From an uncultured Oscillospiraceae bacterium (GTDB lineage Bacteria > Bacillota > Clostridia > Oscillospirales > Ruminococcaceae): a stretch of DNA of 64,000 nucleotides. Numbering within the stretch: the stretch's first letter is position 1; every line of letters starts with the position of its first letter. This document shows, one piece after another, positions 24,440-32,626 of this stretch. Made by a program: the position numbers and the translations under genes. The notes beneath the pieces are model-generated. The model was not told the DNA's origin. It worked only from the letters and a program-made list of their open reading frames with translations, and searched no databases. Where the stretch lies: positions 1 through 64,000 of the forward strand of contig CAKSWY010000013.1 in the NCBI GenBank assembly GCA_934513685.1, written 5' to 3'.

Positions 24440-24480
24440 GAGGCCCCCGAAGGCAGACCTTGCACCTTCGGGGGCTTTTT
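24440..24480 (+). terminator. lgt operon terminator
   Basis: GCCCCCGAAGG pairs with CCTTCGGGGGC, followed by TTTTTG. Confidence 0.9.
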
Positions 24481-24534
24481 GTGCCATTCTGGCCACCGCA
24501 AAATGACAAAAACGGCACAATTGTACGGCATTGC

Positions 24535-24563
24535 TTGACAGAACGACGAAAATATGTTAAAAC
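24535..24563 (+). promoter_or_regulatory. Candidate promoter upstream of lysine riboswitch
   Basis: Consensus TTGACA, 17-base spacer, weak TAAAAC. Start of transcription would fall about 65 bases before the aptamer. Confidence 0.45.
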
Positions 24564-24638
24564 CGCTTTATACGTTGTCGTCCGGGCAAAAATGCACCGG
24601 CCCGGTGTGCGGCGAAAACACAGTTGAATAGAAGATCC

Positions 24639-24777
24639 GATGGTAGAGGTGCGGGGCAGATGAGTAACCGGAAGTGCGGCAGGCAGCCGCCCGGCAAAAG
24701 GCTGTTCCGCCGAAGGGCTTGTGCGTCTGCCTGTATGCACCTGCCCTGGGGCGCGCCAGAATATGGCGCGCACTGTC
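24639..24777 (+). ncRNA. Lysine riboswitch (L box)
   Basis: Aptamer whose closing helix is GATGGT with ACTGTC. The conserved core is recognisable: TAGAGGTGCG, the AGTA loop, GGAAGTGCGGC, GCCGAAG after a GC hairpin, and a final GCGCGCC/GGCGCGC hairpin. It lies directly upstream of an NhaC-type antiporter, one of the known lysine-riboswitch targets. A terminator hairpin follows, suggesting transcriptional repression by lysine. Confidence 0.85.
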
Positions 24778-24833
24778 ACGTTTGAAGTGGAGCGCTATCC
24801 TGGGCGGATTGGAAGTTTCTGATTCACAGCCAT

Positions 24834-24881
24834 GAGAACAAGCGCGCCCCGTCGGGCCGTCGTTCCGGGCTGTTCTTTTTT
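24834..24881 (+). terminator. Lysine riboswitch terminator
   Basis: AGAACA and GCCC pair with GGGC and TGTTCT, followed by TTTTT. It lies between the aptamer and the antiporter gene. Confidence 0.7.
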
Positions 24882-24913
24882 GTGCGCAGGCAACACACGC
24901 AGGAGGAAAAATC

Positions 24914-26539
24914 ATGAAACATTCCAATTCCAAGCGGCTCATCGCCCTGGCAGCCCTGCTGCTGATGGCGGTGATGCTGCCCATGGCCGCCTTTGCGGAG
25001 GGCGGCGATGCCGCACAGCCGGCGGTGTATGCGACGTTCTGGTCGCTGGTTCCGCCCATTGTGGCCATTGCCCTGGCCCTGATCACCAAGGAAGTGTACA
25101 GCTCGCTGTTTGTGGGCATTCTCATCGGCGGCCTGCTGTATGCGGGCGGCAACCCGGAGGGAACGGTGCTGCACGTGTTCAGCGACGGCATTGTGTCGGT
25201 TCTGTCCAATCCCTACAATGTGGGTATTCTGATCTTCCTGGTCATTCTGGGCAGCATCGTGGCCATGATGAACAAGGCCGGCGGTTCGGCCGCGTTCGGC
25301 CGCTGGGCCAGCAGCAAGATCAAAACCCCGGCGGGCGCACAGCTGGCCACCATCGCCCTGGGCGTGCTGATCTTCATCGACGACTACTTCAACTGCCTCA
25401 CCGTGGGCAGCGTCATGCGCCCGGTGACCGATAAGCAGAACGTTTCCCGCGCAAAGCTGGCGTATCTGATCGACGCCACCGCCGCGCCCATCTGCATCAT
25501 TGCTCCCATCTCCTCCTGGGCCGCCGCCGTGGCGGGCTTTGTGGAAGGTGAGGACGGCTTCAGCCTGTTCATCCGCGCCATCCCTTATAACTATTACGCC
25601 CTGCTGACCATCGTGATGATGGTGGGCATGGTGCTGATGCATGAGGAGTACGGCCCCATGGCCCTGCATGAAGCCAACGCCCGCAAAGGCGACCTGTTCA
25701 CCACCGGCAACCACCCCTATGAGGCCATGGACGAAGAGGTGGCCGAGGCTGGGGACAACGGCCATGTGGCGGATCTGGTCATCCCCATTTTCAGCCTGAT
25801 CGTCTGCTGCGTCATCGGCATGATCTACACCGGCGGCTTCTTTGAGGGGGCCGACTTTGTCACCGCCTTCTCCCAGAGTGACGCCTCCGTGGGCCTGGCG
25901 CTGGGCGGCTTCTTCGGTCTGGTCATCACCGTGGTGCTGTACATGATCCGCCGCGTGATGAAGTTCCGTGATCTGATGGCCTGCCTGCCCGAGGGCTTCA
26001 AGGCCATGGTGCCCGCCATCCTGATCCTGACCTTCGCCTGGTCGCTGAAGGCGATGACCGACAGCCTGGGCGCTAAAGAGTATGTGGCCGCTCTGGTGAA
26101 GGCCAGCACTGGCTCCTTCGTCAGCCTGCTGCCTGCCATCATCTTCCTGGTGGGTTGCTTCCTGGCCTTTGCCACCGGCACCAGCTGGGGCACCTTCGGC
26201 ATTCTGATTCCCATCGTGGTGGATGCCTTCTCCGCAACCGACCCTCAGCTGATGATCATTGCCATTTCCGCCTGCATGGCCGGTGCGGTCTGCGGCGACC
26301 ATTGCTCCCCCATTTCGGATACCACCATCATGGCCTCGGCCGGTGCCCAGTGTGAGCATGTGAACCATGTTTCCACTCAGCTGCCCTACGCCATCACCGC
26401 GGCGGCGGTGTCCTGCGTGTCCTACATTGTGGCGGGCTTTGTCCGCAATGTGGTCATCAGCCTGATCGTGGCCGTTGCCCTGATGCTGGCCACCCTGGCG
26501 GTGATCAAGATGACCGCTGCCAAGGGCCGAAAAATCTGA
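24914..26539 (+). CDS. NhaC-family antiporter under lysine riboswitch control
   Basis: A 541-residue membrane protein of the NhaC Na+/H+ antiporter superfamily with about 12 hydrophobic segments. Family landmarks are IDDYFNCLTVGSVMRPV, DATAAPICIIAPISSWAA, ATGTSWGTFGILIPI and CGDHCSPISDTTIMAS. An N-terminal hydrophobic stretch ending AFAEGGD looks like a cleavable signal or first helix. Known family members under lysine riboswitches are thought to move lysine rather than act as general pH regulators, so a lysine-transport role is inferred here. AGGAGG lies about eight bases before the ATG. Monocistronic. Confidence 0.92.
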   Translation: MKHSNSKRLIALAALLLMAVMLPMAAFAEGGDAAQPAVYATFWSLVPPIVAIALALITKEVYSSLFVGILIGGLLYAGGNPEGTVLHVFSDGIVSVLSNPYNVGILIFLVILGSIVAMMNKAGGSAAFGRWASSKIKTPAGAQLATIALGVLIFIDDYFNCLTVGSVMRPVTDKQNVSRAKLAYLIDATAAPICIIAPISSWAAAVAGFVEGEDGFSLFIRAIPYNYYALLTIVMMVGMVLMHEEYGPMALHEANARKGDLFTTGNHPYEAMDEEVAEAGDNGHVADLVIPIFSLIVCCVIGMIYTGGFFEGADFVTAFSQSDASVGLALGGFFGLVITVVLYMIRRVMKFRDLMACLPEGFKAMVPAILILTFAWSLKAMTDSLGAKEYVAALVKASTGSFVSLLPAIIFLVGCFLAFATGTSWGTFGILIPIVVDAFSATDPQLMIIAISACMAGAVCGDHCSPISDTTIMASAGAQCEHVNHVSTQLPYAITAAAVSCVSYIVAGFVRNVVISLIVAVALMLATLAVIKMTAAKGRKI

Positions 26540-26576
26540 ATTGCAGCAGAAGAATCGGACAAAGCGTAAAAAATGC

Positions 26577-26605
26577 TTGCGTACCGATGGGGCTTTTGCT
26601 ATAAT
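26577..26605 (+). promoter_or_regulatory. Promoter of cobalamin riboswitch operon
   Basis: TTGCGT, 17-base spacer, perfect TATAAT, about 25 bases before the aptamer. Confidence 0.78.
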
Positions 26606-26629
26606 ACTGTTGCAATTGAATGAAAAGCG

Positions 26630-26826
26630 AACGGTGCCTTTGCATTGTGCCCGGCACAAGGGCAAAGGGTAAAAGGGAAACGGGTGCAAATCCCGTGCGA
26701 TCTCGTCACTGTGACGGGGGAGAAGGCCGCCTGAAAACGCCACTGGGCAAACGCCTGGGAAGGCAGCGGGCTTTGAAGATCCCTCAGCCAGGAAACCTGC
26801 CGTTCGGCTTGGTACAGGGGTGGCAC
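26630..26826 (+). ncRNA. Cobalamin riboswitch
   Basis: Contains the hallmark order of conserved blocks: AAAAGGGAA, GGGTGCAAATCCC, the GTCACTGTGACGG hairpin, GCCACTG, CTGGGAAGGC and the B12 box AGCCAGGAAACCTGCC at 26786-26801. It binds adenosylcobalamin or a related corrinoid and represses the downstream operon through the following terminator. Confidence 0.96.
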
Positions 26827-26898
26827 ACGCTGCTCCAGATCACGAGGAATTGGTCGTGCCGTATGCCGCTGCGCCTGCAGCCGCACTGCTTTTACGCC

Positions 26899-26940
26899 AA
26901 AGCCTTTCCTTATTGTTCACTTCGATAAGGCGAGGCTTTT
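26899..26940 (+). terminator. Cobalamin riboswitch terminator
   Basis: AAAGCCTTTCCTTAT pairs imperfectly with ATAAGGCGAGGCTTT, then TTTTT. It is the expression platform of the operon. Confidence 0.8.
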
Positions 26941-27076
26941 TTGGGTGCTGCCGCGGGTGCGCGGTGCGCTGTGTGCTCCTGTACCGGTTTTGTTTTGCTG
27001 ATGAAACTTCTTCATACATCAGGGCGGCCCCATTGCACCGAGCCGTCGGAACCGACAAACAAGTAAGGAGAAACAC

Positions 27077-28066
27077 ATGAAAAAATTCAGTCTGCTTCTG
27101 GCCATGCTGATGCTGGCCAGCCTGATGCTGACCGCCTGCGGCCAGTCCGCTTCTTCCTCTGCCGCTTCGGAGTCTGCGCCTGCCGAGAGCACCTCTGAGC
27201 CTGCGGAAGAGGATGAGGAAAACTACGAGACCGGCGACGCTTCTCTGGACGATCCCCGCAATGGCGATGAGATCGGCGAGAAGGAGCTGCTGGTGGTGAG
27301 CTTCGGCACCAGCTTCAACGACAGCCGCCGCCTGACCATCGGCGCCGTTGAGGGCGCCCTGGAGAAGGCCTTCCCCGAGTACTCTGTGCGCCGCGGCTTT
27401 ACCAGCCAGATCATCATTGACCATGTGGCCAAGCGTGACGGCGAGATCATTGACAATATGCAGGAAGCTCTGGACCGCGCTGTGAACAACGGCGTAAAGA
27501 CCCTGGTTGTGCAGCCTACCCATCTGATGAACGGTCTGGAGTACGAGGAGATGAGCGAGGCCATCGCCCAGTATTCCGACGCTTTCGAGCAGGTTTCCAT
27601 CGGCCAGCCCCTGCTGACCAGCGATGAGGACTTCCAGACGGTGGCAAAGGCCATCACCGAGGCAACTGCCGACTACGATGACGGCGAGACCGCCATTGTG
27701 TTCATGGGCCACGGCACCGAGGCCGAGTCCAACGGCGTGTACGCCAAGATGCAGCAGGTTCTGACCGACGGCGGCTACGACCACTACTATGTGGGCACCG
27801 TGGAGGCCACTCCTTCTCTGGACGACGTGGTGAAGGCTGTCAAGCAGGGCGGCTACAAGCGCGTGGTGCTGCGTCCCCTGATGGTGGTTGCCGGCGATCA
27901 TGCCAACAACGACATGGCGGGCGATGAGGACGGCTCCTGGAAGACCACCTTCGAGAAGGAAGGCTTCGAGGTCGTCTGCGAAGTCGAGGGCCTGGGCGCT
28001 CTGGAGTCTGTGCAGCAGCTGTATGTGGAGCATGCACAGGCCGCCGTGGACGCTCTGGCAAAGTAA
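27077..28066 (+). CDS. cbiK: Exported CbiK-family cobaltochelatase-like lipoprotein
   Basis: A class II tetrapyrrole chelatase fold made as a lipoprotein. A signal peptide ends in LTAC (Cys21), followed by about 45 residues of Ser/Ala/Glu spacer. The chelatase domain starts at LLVVSFGTSFNDSR (about residue 71). Metal and catalytic residues of CbiK are kept: His149 in VQPTHLMNG, His212 in IVFMGHGTE, Glu243 in TVEATPS, and the RPLMVVAGDHANND segment. Cytosolic CbiK inserts Co2+ into sirohydrochlorin, and secreted homologues are known in sulfate reducers. Here it is first in a cobalamin-riboswitch operon with a tetrapyrrole-type ABC importer, so it may bind, load or strip metal from a tetrapyrrole outside the membrane. 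The true reaction is unproven. Confidence 0.93.
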   Translation: MKKFSLLLAMLMLASLMLTACGQSASSSAASESAPAESTSEPAEEDEENYETGDASLDDPRNGDEIGEKELLVVSFGTSFNDSRRLTIGAVEGALEKAFPEYSVRRGFTSQIIIDHVAKRDGEIIDNMQEALDRAVNNGVKTLVVQPTHLMNGLEYEEMSEAIAQYSDAFEQVSIGQPLLTSDEDFQTVAKAITEATADYDDGETAIVFMGHGTEAESNGVYAKMQQVLTDGGYDHYYVGTVEATPSLDDVVKAVKQGGYKRVVLRPLMVVAGDHANNDMAGDEDGSWKTTFEKEGFEVVCEVEGLGALESVQQLYVEHAQAAVDALAK

Positions 28067-28098
28067 TGATCCACGCGGATTTCTGAAATGATTCGGGA

Positions 28099-28132
28099 GG
28101 GCGGTCTGGAGCGATCCGGGCCGCCCTTTTTT
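28099..28132 (+). terminator. Intercistronic terminator-like hairpin after cbiK
   Basis: GGGCGG plus CTGGA pair with TCCGG plus CCGCCC, then TTTTTT. As transport genes follow on the same strand without a clear promoter, it is probably a partial terminator that keeps the first gene most abundant. Confidence 0.75.
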
Positions 28133-28209
28133 GAATGAATTGATCCATGCACCAGCCGGCTTTTTGGCCGGCAGAACCCGCCGCGATGCGGCAAAAAGGA
28201 GAACCAATC

Positions 28210-29136
28210 ATGCAGAAAATTTCCATTCGTGCGGCGGCCGTAAGCCTGGCCGCCATGCTGATCCTGACCGGCTGCGGCTCCAACACCGCAACCACCCTGC
28301 CCATGCCGGACGGTGCTGCGCCGGTGGTGACCGACAGCGCGTCCGAGAGCGCACAGGTGGCGTCCTCCGGCGAGATGGCCGCCCCGGAAGAGCTGAACAC
28401 CGACGGCCTGACCCCCGTGACGGTGGACCAGCTGAAGGACGGCGAGTATGAGATCCAGGTGGACTCCAGCTCCTCCATGTTCAAGATTACGGCCTGCACT
28501 CTGACGGTGGACGATGGCCAGATGACCGCCCGCATGACCATGGGCGGCACCGGCTACCTGCGGGTGTACATGGGCACCGGCGAGCAGGCGGCCGCGGCGG
28601 CGGAGAGCGACTGCATCCCCTATGAGGAAAACGCCGACGGCACCCATTCGTTTACCGTGCCCGTGGAGGCCCTGAACAAGGCGATCGACTGCGCGGCCTT
28701 CAGCAAGAACAAGGAAAAGTGGTACGAGCGCCAGCTGGTGTTCCGGGCCGATGACCTGCCCGAAGAGGCGTACCTCACCAGCCGCTACACCACGGCGGAG
28801 GCTCTGGGCCTTGAGGACGGCGATTACACCGCCCCGGTGACCCTGGCGGGCGGTTCCGGCCGCGCCCAGGTGGAAAGCCCGGCCAAGCTGCACCTGGAAA
28901 ACGGTCAGCTGACCGCCACCATCGTGTGGAGCAGCTCCAACTACGACTACATGAAGGTGGACGGCGAAAAGTTTGAGCTGGAGAATGCTGAGGGCAACTC
29001 CACCTTCGTGATTCCCGTGAAGGGCTTCGACGCCCCCCTGAACGTTCTGGCGGACACGGTGGCCATGAGCACCCCCCACGAGATCGAGTATACCCTCACC
29101 TTTGATTCTTCCGCGCTGCAGAAGGTGGAGCCGTGA
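28210..29136 (+). CDS. Lipoprotein with two related beta-rich domains, probable ligand-binding partner
   Basis: A 308-residue lipoprotein: signal peptide with lipobox ILTGCGS (Cys at about 21), acidic/Ser spacer, then two similar modules. Module 1 (about residues 70-195) starts DGEYEIQVDSSSSMFKI and module 2 (about 200-305) starts DGDYTAPVTLAGGSGRA. In both, DGxY is followed by strands ending in a xLxxxNGQLTA-like or VDDGQMTA turn, then a YxxV or YLRVYMG strand. The pattern recalls NEAT-like immunoglobulin-type haem-binding domains, but no certain family was recognised. AAAAAGGAG precedes MQKISIR. Its stop overlaps the next start by four bases, tying it to the importer. Confidence 0.72.
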   Translation: MQKISIRAAAVSLAAMLILTGCGSNTATTLPMPDGAAPVVTDSASESAQVASSGEMAAPEELNTDGLTPVTVDQLKDGEYEIQVDSSSSMFKITACTLTVDDGQMTARMTMGGTGYLRVYMGTGEQAAAAAESDCIPYEENADGTHSFTVPVEALNKAIDCAAFSKNKEKWYERQLVFRADDLPEEAYLTSRYTTAEALGLEDGDYTAPVTLAGGSGRAQVESPAKLHLENGQLTATIVWSSSNYDYMKVDGEKFELENAEGNSTFVIPVKGFDAPLNVLADTVAMSTPHEIEYTLTFDSSALQKVEP

Positions 29137-30275
29137 GAACCGCCGTGCAGCGCCGCGGGGCGCTGGCCCTGTGTGTGGTGCTGCTGTTTTGCCTTTTGGC
29201 AGGCTGCACCGGGCACAGCGGGGAAAAAAGCTGGTCGGAACTGACTCCTCAGAGTACAACTGAATTGAAATATGCCAAACAGTTTACGATTGAGGACTAT
29301 GGAAACGGCCTTCAGCTGATCACCATTGCGCAGGACCGGCAGTATCTTCTGGTACCGGAGGGGGCGCAGGCCCCGGCCGGGGTGCCCGAAGCGGTCACGG
29401 TTCTGCAGCAGCCCATCCAGAACATTTATCTGACCGCCACCGCGGCCATGGACCTGTTCCGGGCACTGGACGGGCTGGACGCCATCCGGCTTTCCGGCAC
29501 CAAAGAGAGCGGCTGGTATCTGCCGGAGGCCCGGCAGGCCATGGAGGCAGGAGACATTCTCTACGCCGGCAAATACAGCGCCCCGGATTATGAGCTGATC
29601 CTGGCCCAACAGTGCAGTCTTGCGGTGGAATCCACCATGATCTACCACAACCCGGAGGTCAAGGAACAGCTGGAAAGCCTGGGCATTCCCGTGCTGGTGG
29701 ATTATTCCAGCTACGAATCCGACCCACTGGGCCGCATGGAGTGGATCAAGCTGTATGGGGCGCTGCTGGGCAAGGAAGAAGAGGCCGCCCGCATTTTTGA
29801 TGAGGAAGTGGCGGCGGTGCAGCCGGTGCTGAACCAGACGAATACTGGAAAAACCGTGGCATTTTTCTACATCACCAACACCGGAACCGTGAACGTGCGC
29901 AAGAGCGGCGATTACATCGCCCAGCTCATCCGCATGGCGGGCGGCGTGTATGTGCCGGATAATCAGAACGGCGACGAGGAAAACGCCCTCTCCACCATGA
30001 ACATTGATATGGAGAGCTTTTACGCCGCCGCCCATGACGCAGATGTGCTGATCTACAACAGCACCATCGACGGAGAGTTGGCCAGCCTGGATGAGCTTTT
30101 GAAAAAAAGCGAGCTGCTGGCGGACTTTAAGGCCGTGCAGAACGGAAACGTCTGGTGCACCGGAAAAAATATGTTCCAGAGCAGCATGAGCCTGGGGCGG
30201 ATGATTCAGGAGATCAACGCCGTGCTCACGCAGCAGGCCCCGGACGGGCTGACGTATCTGTACCGGCTGAGCTGA
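29133..30275 (+). CDS. ABC transporter substrate-binding lipoprotein (BtuF/FepB-like)
   Basis: A 380-residue type III binding protein for cobalamin, haem or siderophore-type ligands. A lipobox cysteine lies in LLAGCTG near residue 25. The two-lobe helical-backbone fold is suggested by TATAAMDLFRALDGLDAI early, the connecting segment around LESLGIPVLVDYSSYESDPLGRMEW, and a C-terminal lobe with SMSLGRMIQEINAV. Conserved acidic residues that dock to the permease are plausible but not pinpointed. Translation starts at GTG overlapping the previous stop (GTGA). The ligand is inferred from the cobalamin riboswitch and BtuC-like permease; iron complexes remain possible. Confidence 0.88.
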   Translation: MRTAVQRRGALALCVVLLFCLLAGCTGHSGEKSWSELTPQSTTELKYAKQFTIEDYGNGLQLITIAQDRQYLLVPEGAQAPAGVPEAVTVLQQPIQNIYLTATAAMDLFRALDGLDAIRLSGTKESGWYLPEARQAMEAGDILYAGKYSAPDYELILAQQCSLAVESTMIYHNPEVKEQLESLGIPVLVDYSSYESDPLGRMEWIKLYGALLGKEEEAARIFDEEVAAVQPVLNQTNTGKTVAFFYITNTGTVNVRKSGDYIAQLIRMAGGVYVPDNQNGDEENALSTMNIDMESFYAAAHDADVLIYNSTIDGELASLDELLKKSELLADFKAVQNGNVWCTGKNMFQSSMSLGRMIQEINAVLTQQAPDGLTYLYRLS

Positions 30276-30288
30276 CAGGGAGAAACGC

Positions 30289-31311
30289 ATGAGGCAAACG
30301 AAAATTCTGCGGGCATTCGGGCTGCTTGCGGTGCTGCTGGCCGCCCTTCTGGTGTGGAACGTCAATGCGGGCAGCGTGAACCTCAGCCTGAGGGAGACCC
30401 TGCGCATTCTGCTGTGGCAGAGCACCGACCCGGTGGCCAGCCGCATCGTGTGGAACATCCGCCTGCCCCGCATTCTGGCGGCTGCCATGCTGGGCGGGGC
30501 GCTGTCGGTGTCCGGCTTTCTGCTTCAGACCTTTTTTGCAAACCCCATTGCCGGGCCGTTTGTGCTGGGCATTTCCTCGGGGGCAAAGCTCACGGTGGCG
30601 CTCTGCATGATCCTGCTGCTGCAGCGGGGGCTGGTGATGAATTCCGCGGCCATGGTGGCGGCGGCCTTTGCCGGTTCGCTGGCGGCCATGGGCTTTATTC
30701 TGCTCATCTCCCGGCGGGTGCACAGTATGTCGCTGCTGGTGGTGGGAGGTATTATGGTGGGGTACATCTGCTCGGCCATCACCGACTTTGCGGTGACCTT
30801 CGCTGATGACTCCAACATCGTTAACCTGCACAACTGGTCCATGGGGTCCTTTTCCGGCATGAGCTGGGCCAACGTACGGGACATTGCCCTGATTCTGGCG
30901 GTGACGCTGACCCTTACCTTCCTGCTCTCCAAGCCCATCGGGGCGTACCAGATGGGCGAGGCCTATGCCCGCAACATGGGGGTGAATGTGGGCCGGTTCC
31001 GGGTGCAGCTGATCCTACTTTCCAGCGTGCTGTCGGCCTGTGTGACGGCCTTTGCCGGGCCGATCTCCTTTGTGGGCATTGCCGTGCCGCACCTGATGAA
31101 GCGGCTGCTGGGCACCGCCAAACCGCTGGTGCTCATTCCGGCCTGCTTTTTGGGAGGTGCGGCGTTCTGCCTGTTCTGTGACCTGCTGGCCCGCACCCTG
31201 TTTGCCCCCACGGAGCTGAGCATCAGCTCGGTGACGGCGGTGTTCGGTGCGCCGGTGGTTATCTTTATGATGCTGAACCGGCATGACCGGGAACGGGGAG
31301 GAATGGGATGA
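30289..31311 (+). CDS. FecCD/BtuC-family ABC permease
   Basis: A 340-residue membrane subunit with about 10 predicted helices. Family motifs are RLPRILAAAMLGGALSVSG, the NPIAGPFVLGISSGAKL loop, and the coupling segment AGPISFVGIAVPHLMKRLLG, which matches the conserved FVGL.xPHxxR motif of BtuC/FecD (with I and K here). It forms a homodimer with the next ATPase. It starts 13 bases after the binding protein and its stop overlaps the ATPase start by four bases. Confidence 0.93.
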   Translation: MRQTKILRAFGLLAVLLAALLVWNVNAGSVNLSLRETLRILLWQSTDPVASRIVWNIRLPRILAAAMLGGALSVSGFLLQTFFANPIAGPFVLGISSGAKLTVALCMILLLQRGLVMNSAAMVAAAFAGSLAAMGFILLISRRVHSMSLLVVGGIMVGYICSAITDFAVTFADDSNIVNLHNWSMGSFSGMSWANVRDIALILAVTLTLTFLLSKPIGAYQMGEAYARNMGVNVGRFRVQLILLSSVLSACVTAFAGPISFVGIAVPHLMKRLLGTAKPLVLIPACFLGGAAFCLFCDLLARTLFAPTELSISSVTAVFGAPVVIFMMLNRHDRERGGMG

Positions 31312-32408
31312 AACCGTTTTTGCATACCGAAGGGCTGGCGGTGGGCTACAACGGCCGCCCGCTTCTGGAAGAGGTCTGCCTGGCGGTGCGCCGCGGGGAG
31401 ATTCTGACCCTCATCGGCCCCAACGGGGCGGGCAAATCGACCATTCTCAAAACCATTGCCCGCCAGTTGACCCCCATTCGCGGTACCGTGTATCTGGACG
31501 GGGACTCCGTCTGGGGAATGCAGGAGGGCGAGCTGGCCAAGCGGCTGGCGCTAGTGACCACCGGCCGGGTGGACCCGGAGCTGATGACCTGCCTGGATGT
31601 GGTGGAGACCGGCCGTTACCCCTACACCGGGCGGCTGGGCATCCTCAGCCGGGAGGATCGGCGCATTGCCGCCGAGGCCCTGGCCCAGGTGGGCGGCGAG
31701 GCATTGGCCGAGCGGCCCTTCGCCTGCATCAGCGACGGCCAGCGCCAGCGGATTCTGCTGGCCCGGGCGCTGTGCCAGCAGCCGGACGTGATCGTGCTGG
31801 ATGAGCCGACTTCCTATTTGGACATCCGCCACAAGCTGGAGCTGCTGAACCTGCTGAAGCGGCTGGTGCACCAAAAGCAGCTGGCGGTGGTGATGTCGCT
31901 GCACGAACTGGATCTGGCACAGCGTGTGTCCGATACGGTGGTGTGCGTGAACGGCAGCCGCATTGAGCGTTGCGGCACCCCCGAAGAGATTTTTGCGGCG
32001 GACTACATTCGCCGCCTGTATGGCCTGACCGGCGGCAGCTACGAGCCGGTGTTCGGCAGCGTCGAGCTGGAAGCGATTCCCGGCCCGCCGCGGGTGTTTG
32101 TCATCGGCGGCGGGGGCAGCGGCGTGCCGGTGTACCGGCGGCTTCAGCGGCAGGGCATTGCCTTTGCCGCGGGCATTCTGGCCCCGAACGACCTGGATTA
32201 TCCCACCGCGAAGGCGCTGGCCGCCAGTCTGGTGGAGGAAGCACCCTATGCGCCAATCCGCCCGGAGACGCTGGAAGCGGCCAAGCAGGCTCTCGGTGCC
32301 TGCGAGAGCGCCGTGTGCACGCTTCCGGAGTTCGGCCCGCTGAACGAGGCCAACCGGGCGCTGTGGGCCTTTGCCGGCCAGCTGGGAAAGCAGAGCACGC
32401 TTGCGTAA
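31308..32408 (+). CDS. BtuD/FecE-family ATPase with unusual C-terminal domain
   Basis: Residues 1-245 are a standard importer ATPase: Walker A GPNGAGKST, signature ISDGQRQR (SGGQ replaced by SDGQ, common in this family), Walker B VIVLDEPTSYLD and switch His in VMSLHELDLAQ. The remaining ~120 residues are an added domain starting RVFVIGGGGSGVPVYRRL, a Gly-rich loop after a beta strand that looks Rossmann-like. Typical BtuD or FecE proteins end near 250-260. The extension could bind a nucleotide or sense a ligand to gate transport. It is the last gene of the cobalamin operon and is followed by a very strong terminator. Confidence 0.92.
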   Translation: MKPFLHTEGLAVGYNGRPLLEEVCLAVRRGEILTLIGPNGAGKSTILKTIARQLTPIRGTVYLDGDSVWGMQEGELAKRLALVTTGRVDPELMTCLDVVETGRYPYTGRLGILSREDRRIAAEALAQVGGEALAERPFACISDGQRQRILLARALCQQPDVIVLDEPTSYLDIRHKLELLNLLKRLVHQKQLAVVMSLHELDLAQRVSDTVVCVNGSRIERCGTPEEIFAADYIRRLYGLTGGSYEPVFGSVELEAIPGPPRVFVIGGGGSGVPVYRRLQRQGIAFAAGILAPNDLDYPTAKALAASLVEEAPYAPIRPETLEAAKQALGACESAVCTLPEFGPLNEANRALWAFAGQLGKQSTLA

Positions 32409-32491
32409 ATTTGGCCGCGGCAACGCCGCCGCGCCTGAATGCGGTGCGCCGTATTGTAATCGTGCGGCAAAAACAAAAGAGCCAAAGAACA

Positions 32492-32541
32492 AGAAACAGA
32501 CCGCCCTGCGGAGGTGTTCCTCCGCAGGGCGGTCTGTTTCT
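32492..32541 (+). terminator. Terminator of cobalamin operon
   Basis: Perfect 23-bp stem (starting AGAAACAGACCGCC) with a TGTT loop. It is active in both directions in principle. Confidence 0.88.
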
Positions 32542-32626
32542 ATAAGTACGTAAAAACGCAATTTTAAATTCTGATTCCGAGTGCTGCTTGTATAAGGTGC
32601 CAAGCATAATACAAACTGGAATCTTA

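Noticed and set aside
21974..24520. 848-codon open frame opposite yfmH and lgt
   Set aside because: Antisense shadow: composition is typical of reversed GC-rich codons and both sense genes have full family motifs.
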